From NCBI GenBank assembly GCA_964017045.1, contig OZ024809.1:7091012-7155011 (forward strand): a DNA stretch of 64,000 nucleotides. Direction: 5' to 3'. The notes under the pieces are model-generated. The model searched no databases, was not told the origin of the DNA, and saw only the letters and a program-made list of their open reading frames with translations. Of the stretch, positions 63,953 to 64,000 are shown in pieces. Position numbers and translations under genes: made by a program. This DNA comes from Omphiscola glabra. Taxonomy: Eukaryota > Mollusca > Gastropoda > Lymnaeidae. Numbering within the stretch: the first letter of the stretch is position 1; each line of letters begins with the position of its first letter.

Positions 63953-64000
63953 CTGAAAGAATATACAAGAAAAAAAGGCAACATGATTTAGAAAGGTTCA

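Noticed and set aside
63006..63427. Five open frames of 103-132 codons
   Set aside because: 27-bp array, open in several frames at once on both strands.

Overview
This is animal nuclear DNA: AT-rich, intron-dense and crowded with intronic minisatellites. It holds one recognisable gene, and the window cuts it at both ends. The gene runs on the minus strand from about 63952 down to 5487. It is a zizimin-type DOCK protein (DOCK-D subfamily, DOCK9/10/11-like), a guanine-nucleotide exchange factor for Cdc42-type Rho GTPases. I could place 41 consecutive coding exons. They join in one open frame of about 1,690 codons, and every splice phase agrees. The protein order is a short acidic segment, a PH domain (exons 2-4), a proline-rich linker (exon 6), a conserved pre-DHR-1 region, the DHR-1 phospholipid-binding domain (exons 13-18), a long helical middle, and the start of the catalytic DHR-2 domain (exons 40-41). 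The N-terminus lies beyond 64000. The rest of DHR-2, including the catalytic lobes, lies beyond position 1.

The host is probably a mollusc, perhaps a pulmonate snail. That is an inference from gene similarity, intron structure and a SPIN-like hAT transposon family known from a pond snail. It is not proven by the sequence.

Layout from left to right: a 185-bp satellite of about 16 copies (1-3017); a GGTCATACTTGGA repeat and an AAC-rich tract (3334-5255); exons 41 and 40; a 10.6-kb intron with a 39-bp array (9181-9987) and a nearly perfect 33-bp array of about 70 copies (13073-15379); exons 39-24 (16823-35769) with many short arrays and two DNA transposons; exon 23; an 8.3-kb intron almost filled by a 7.7-kb 18-bp array (37742-45440); exons 22-1 (45472-63952) with further arrays, a nested hAT MITE, a second SPIN-like copy and a LINE 3' end. 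Most long open frames in the window are artefacts of repeat units divisible by three.

The points most worth following up are: two SPIN-like elements with perfect 8-bp target duplications; tandem repeats that duplicate the 5' splice site of at least five exons, with up to about eleven copies at exon 12; an 18-bp array that leaves 1.1 kb free of AG directly upstream of an acceptor; and higher-order structure inside the 7.7-kb array. I found no second protein-coding gene, no tRNA or rRNA gene, and no CRISPR array. No promoter or polyadenylation site can be assigned, because both gene ends are outside the window.
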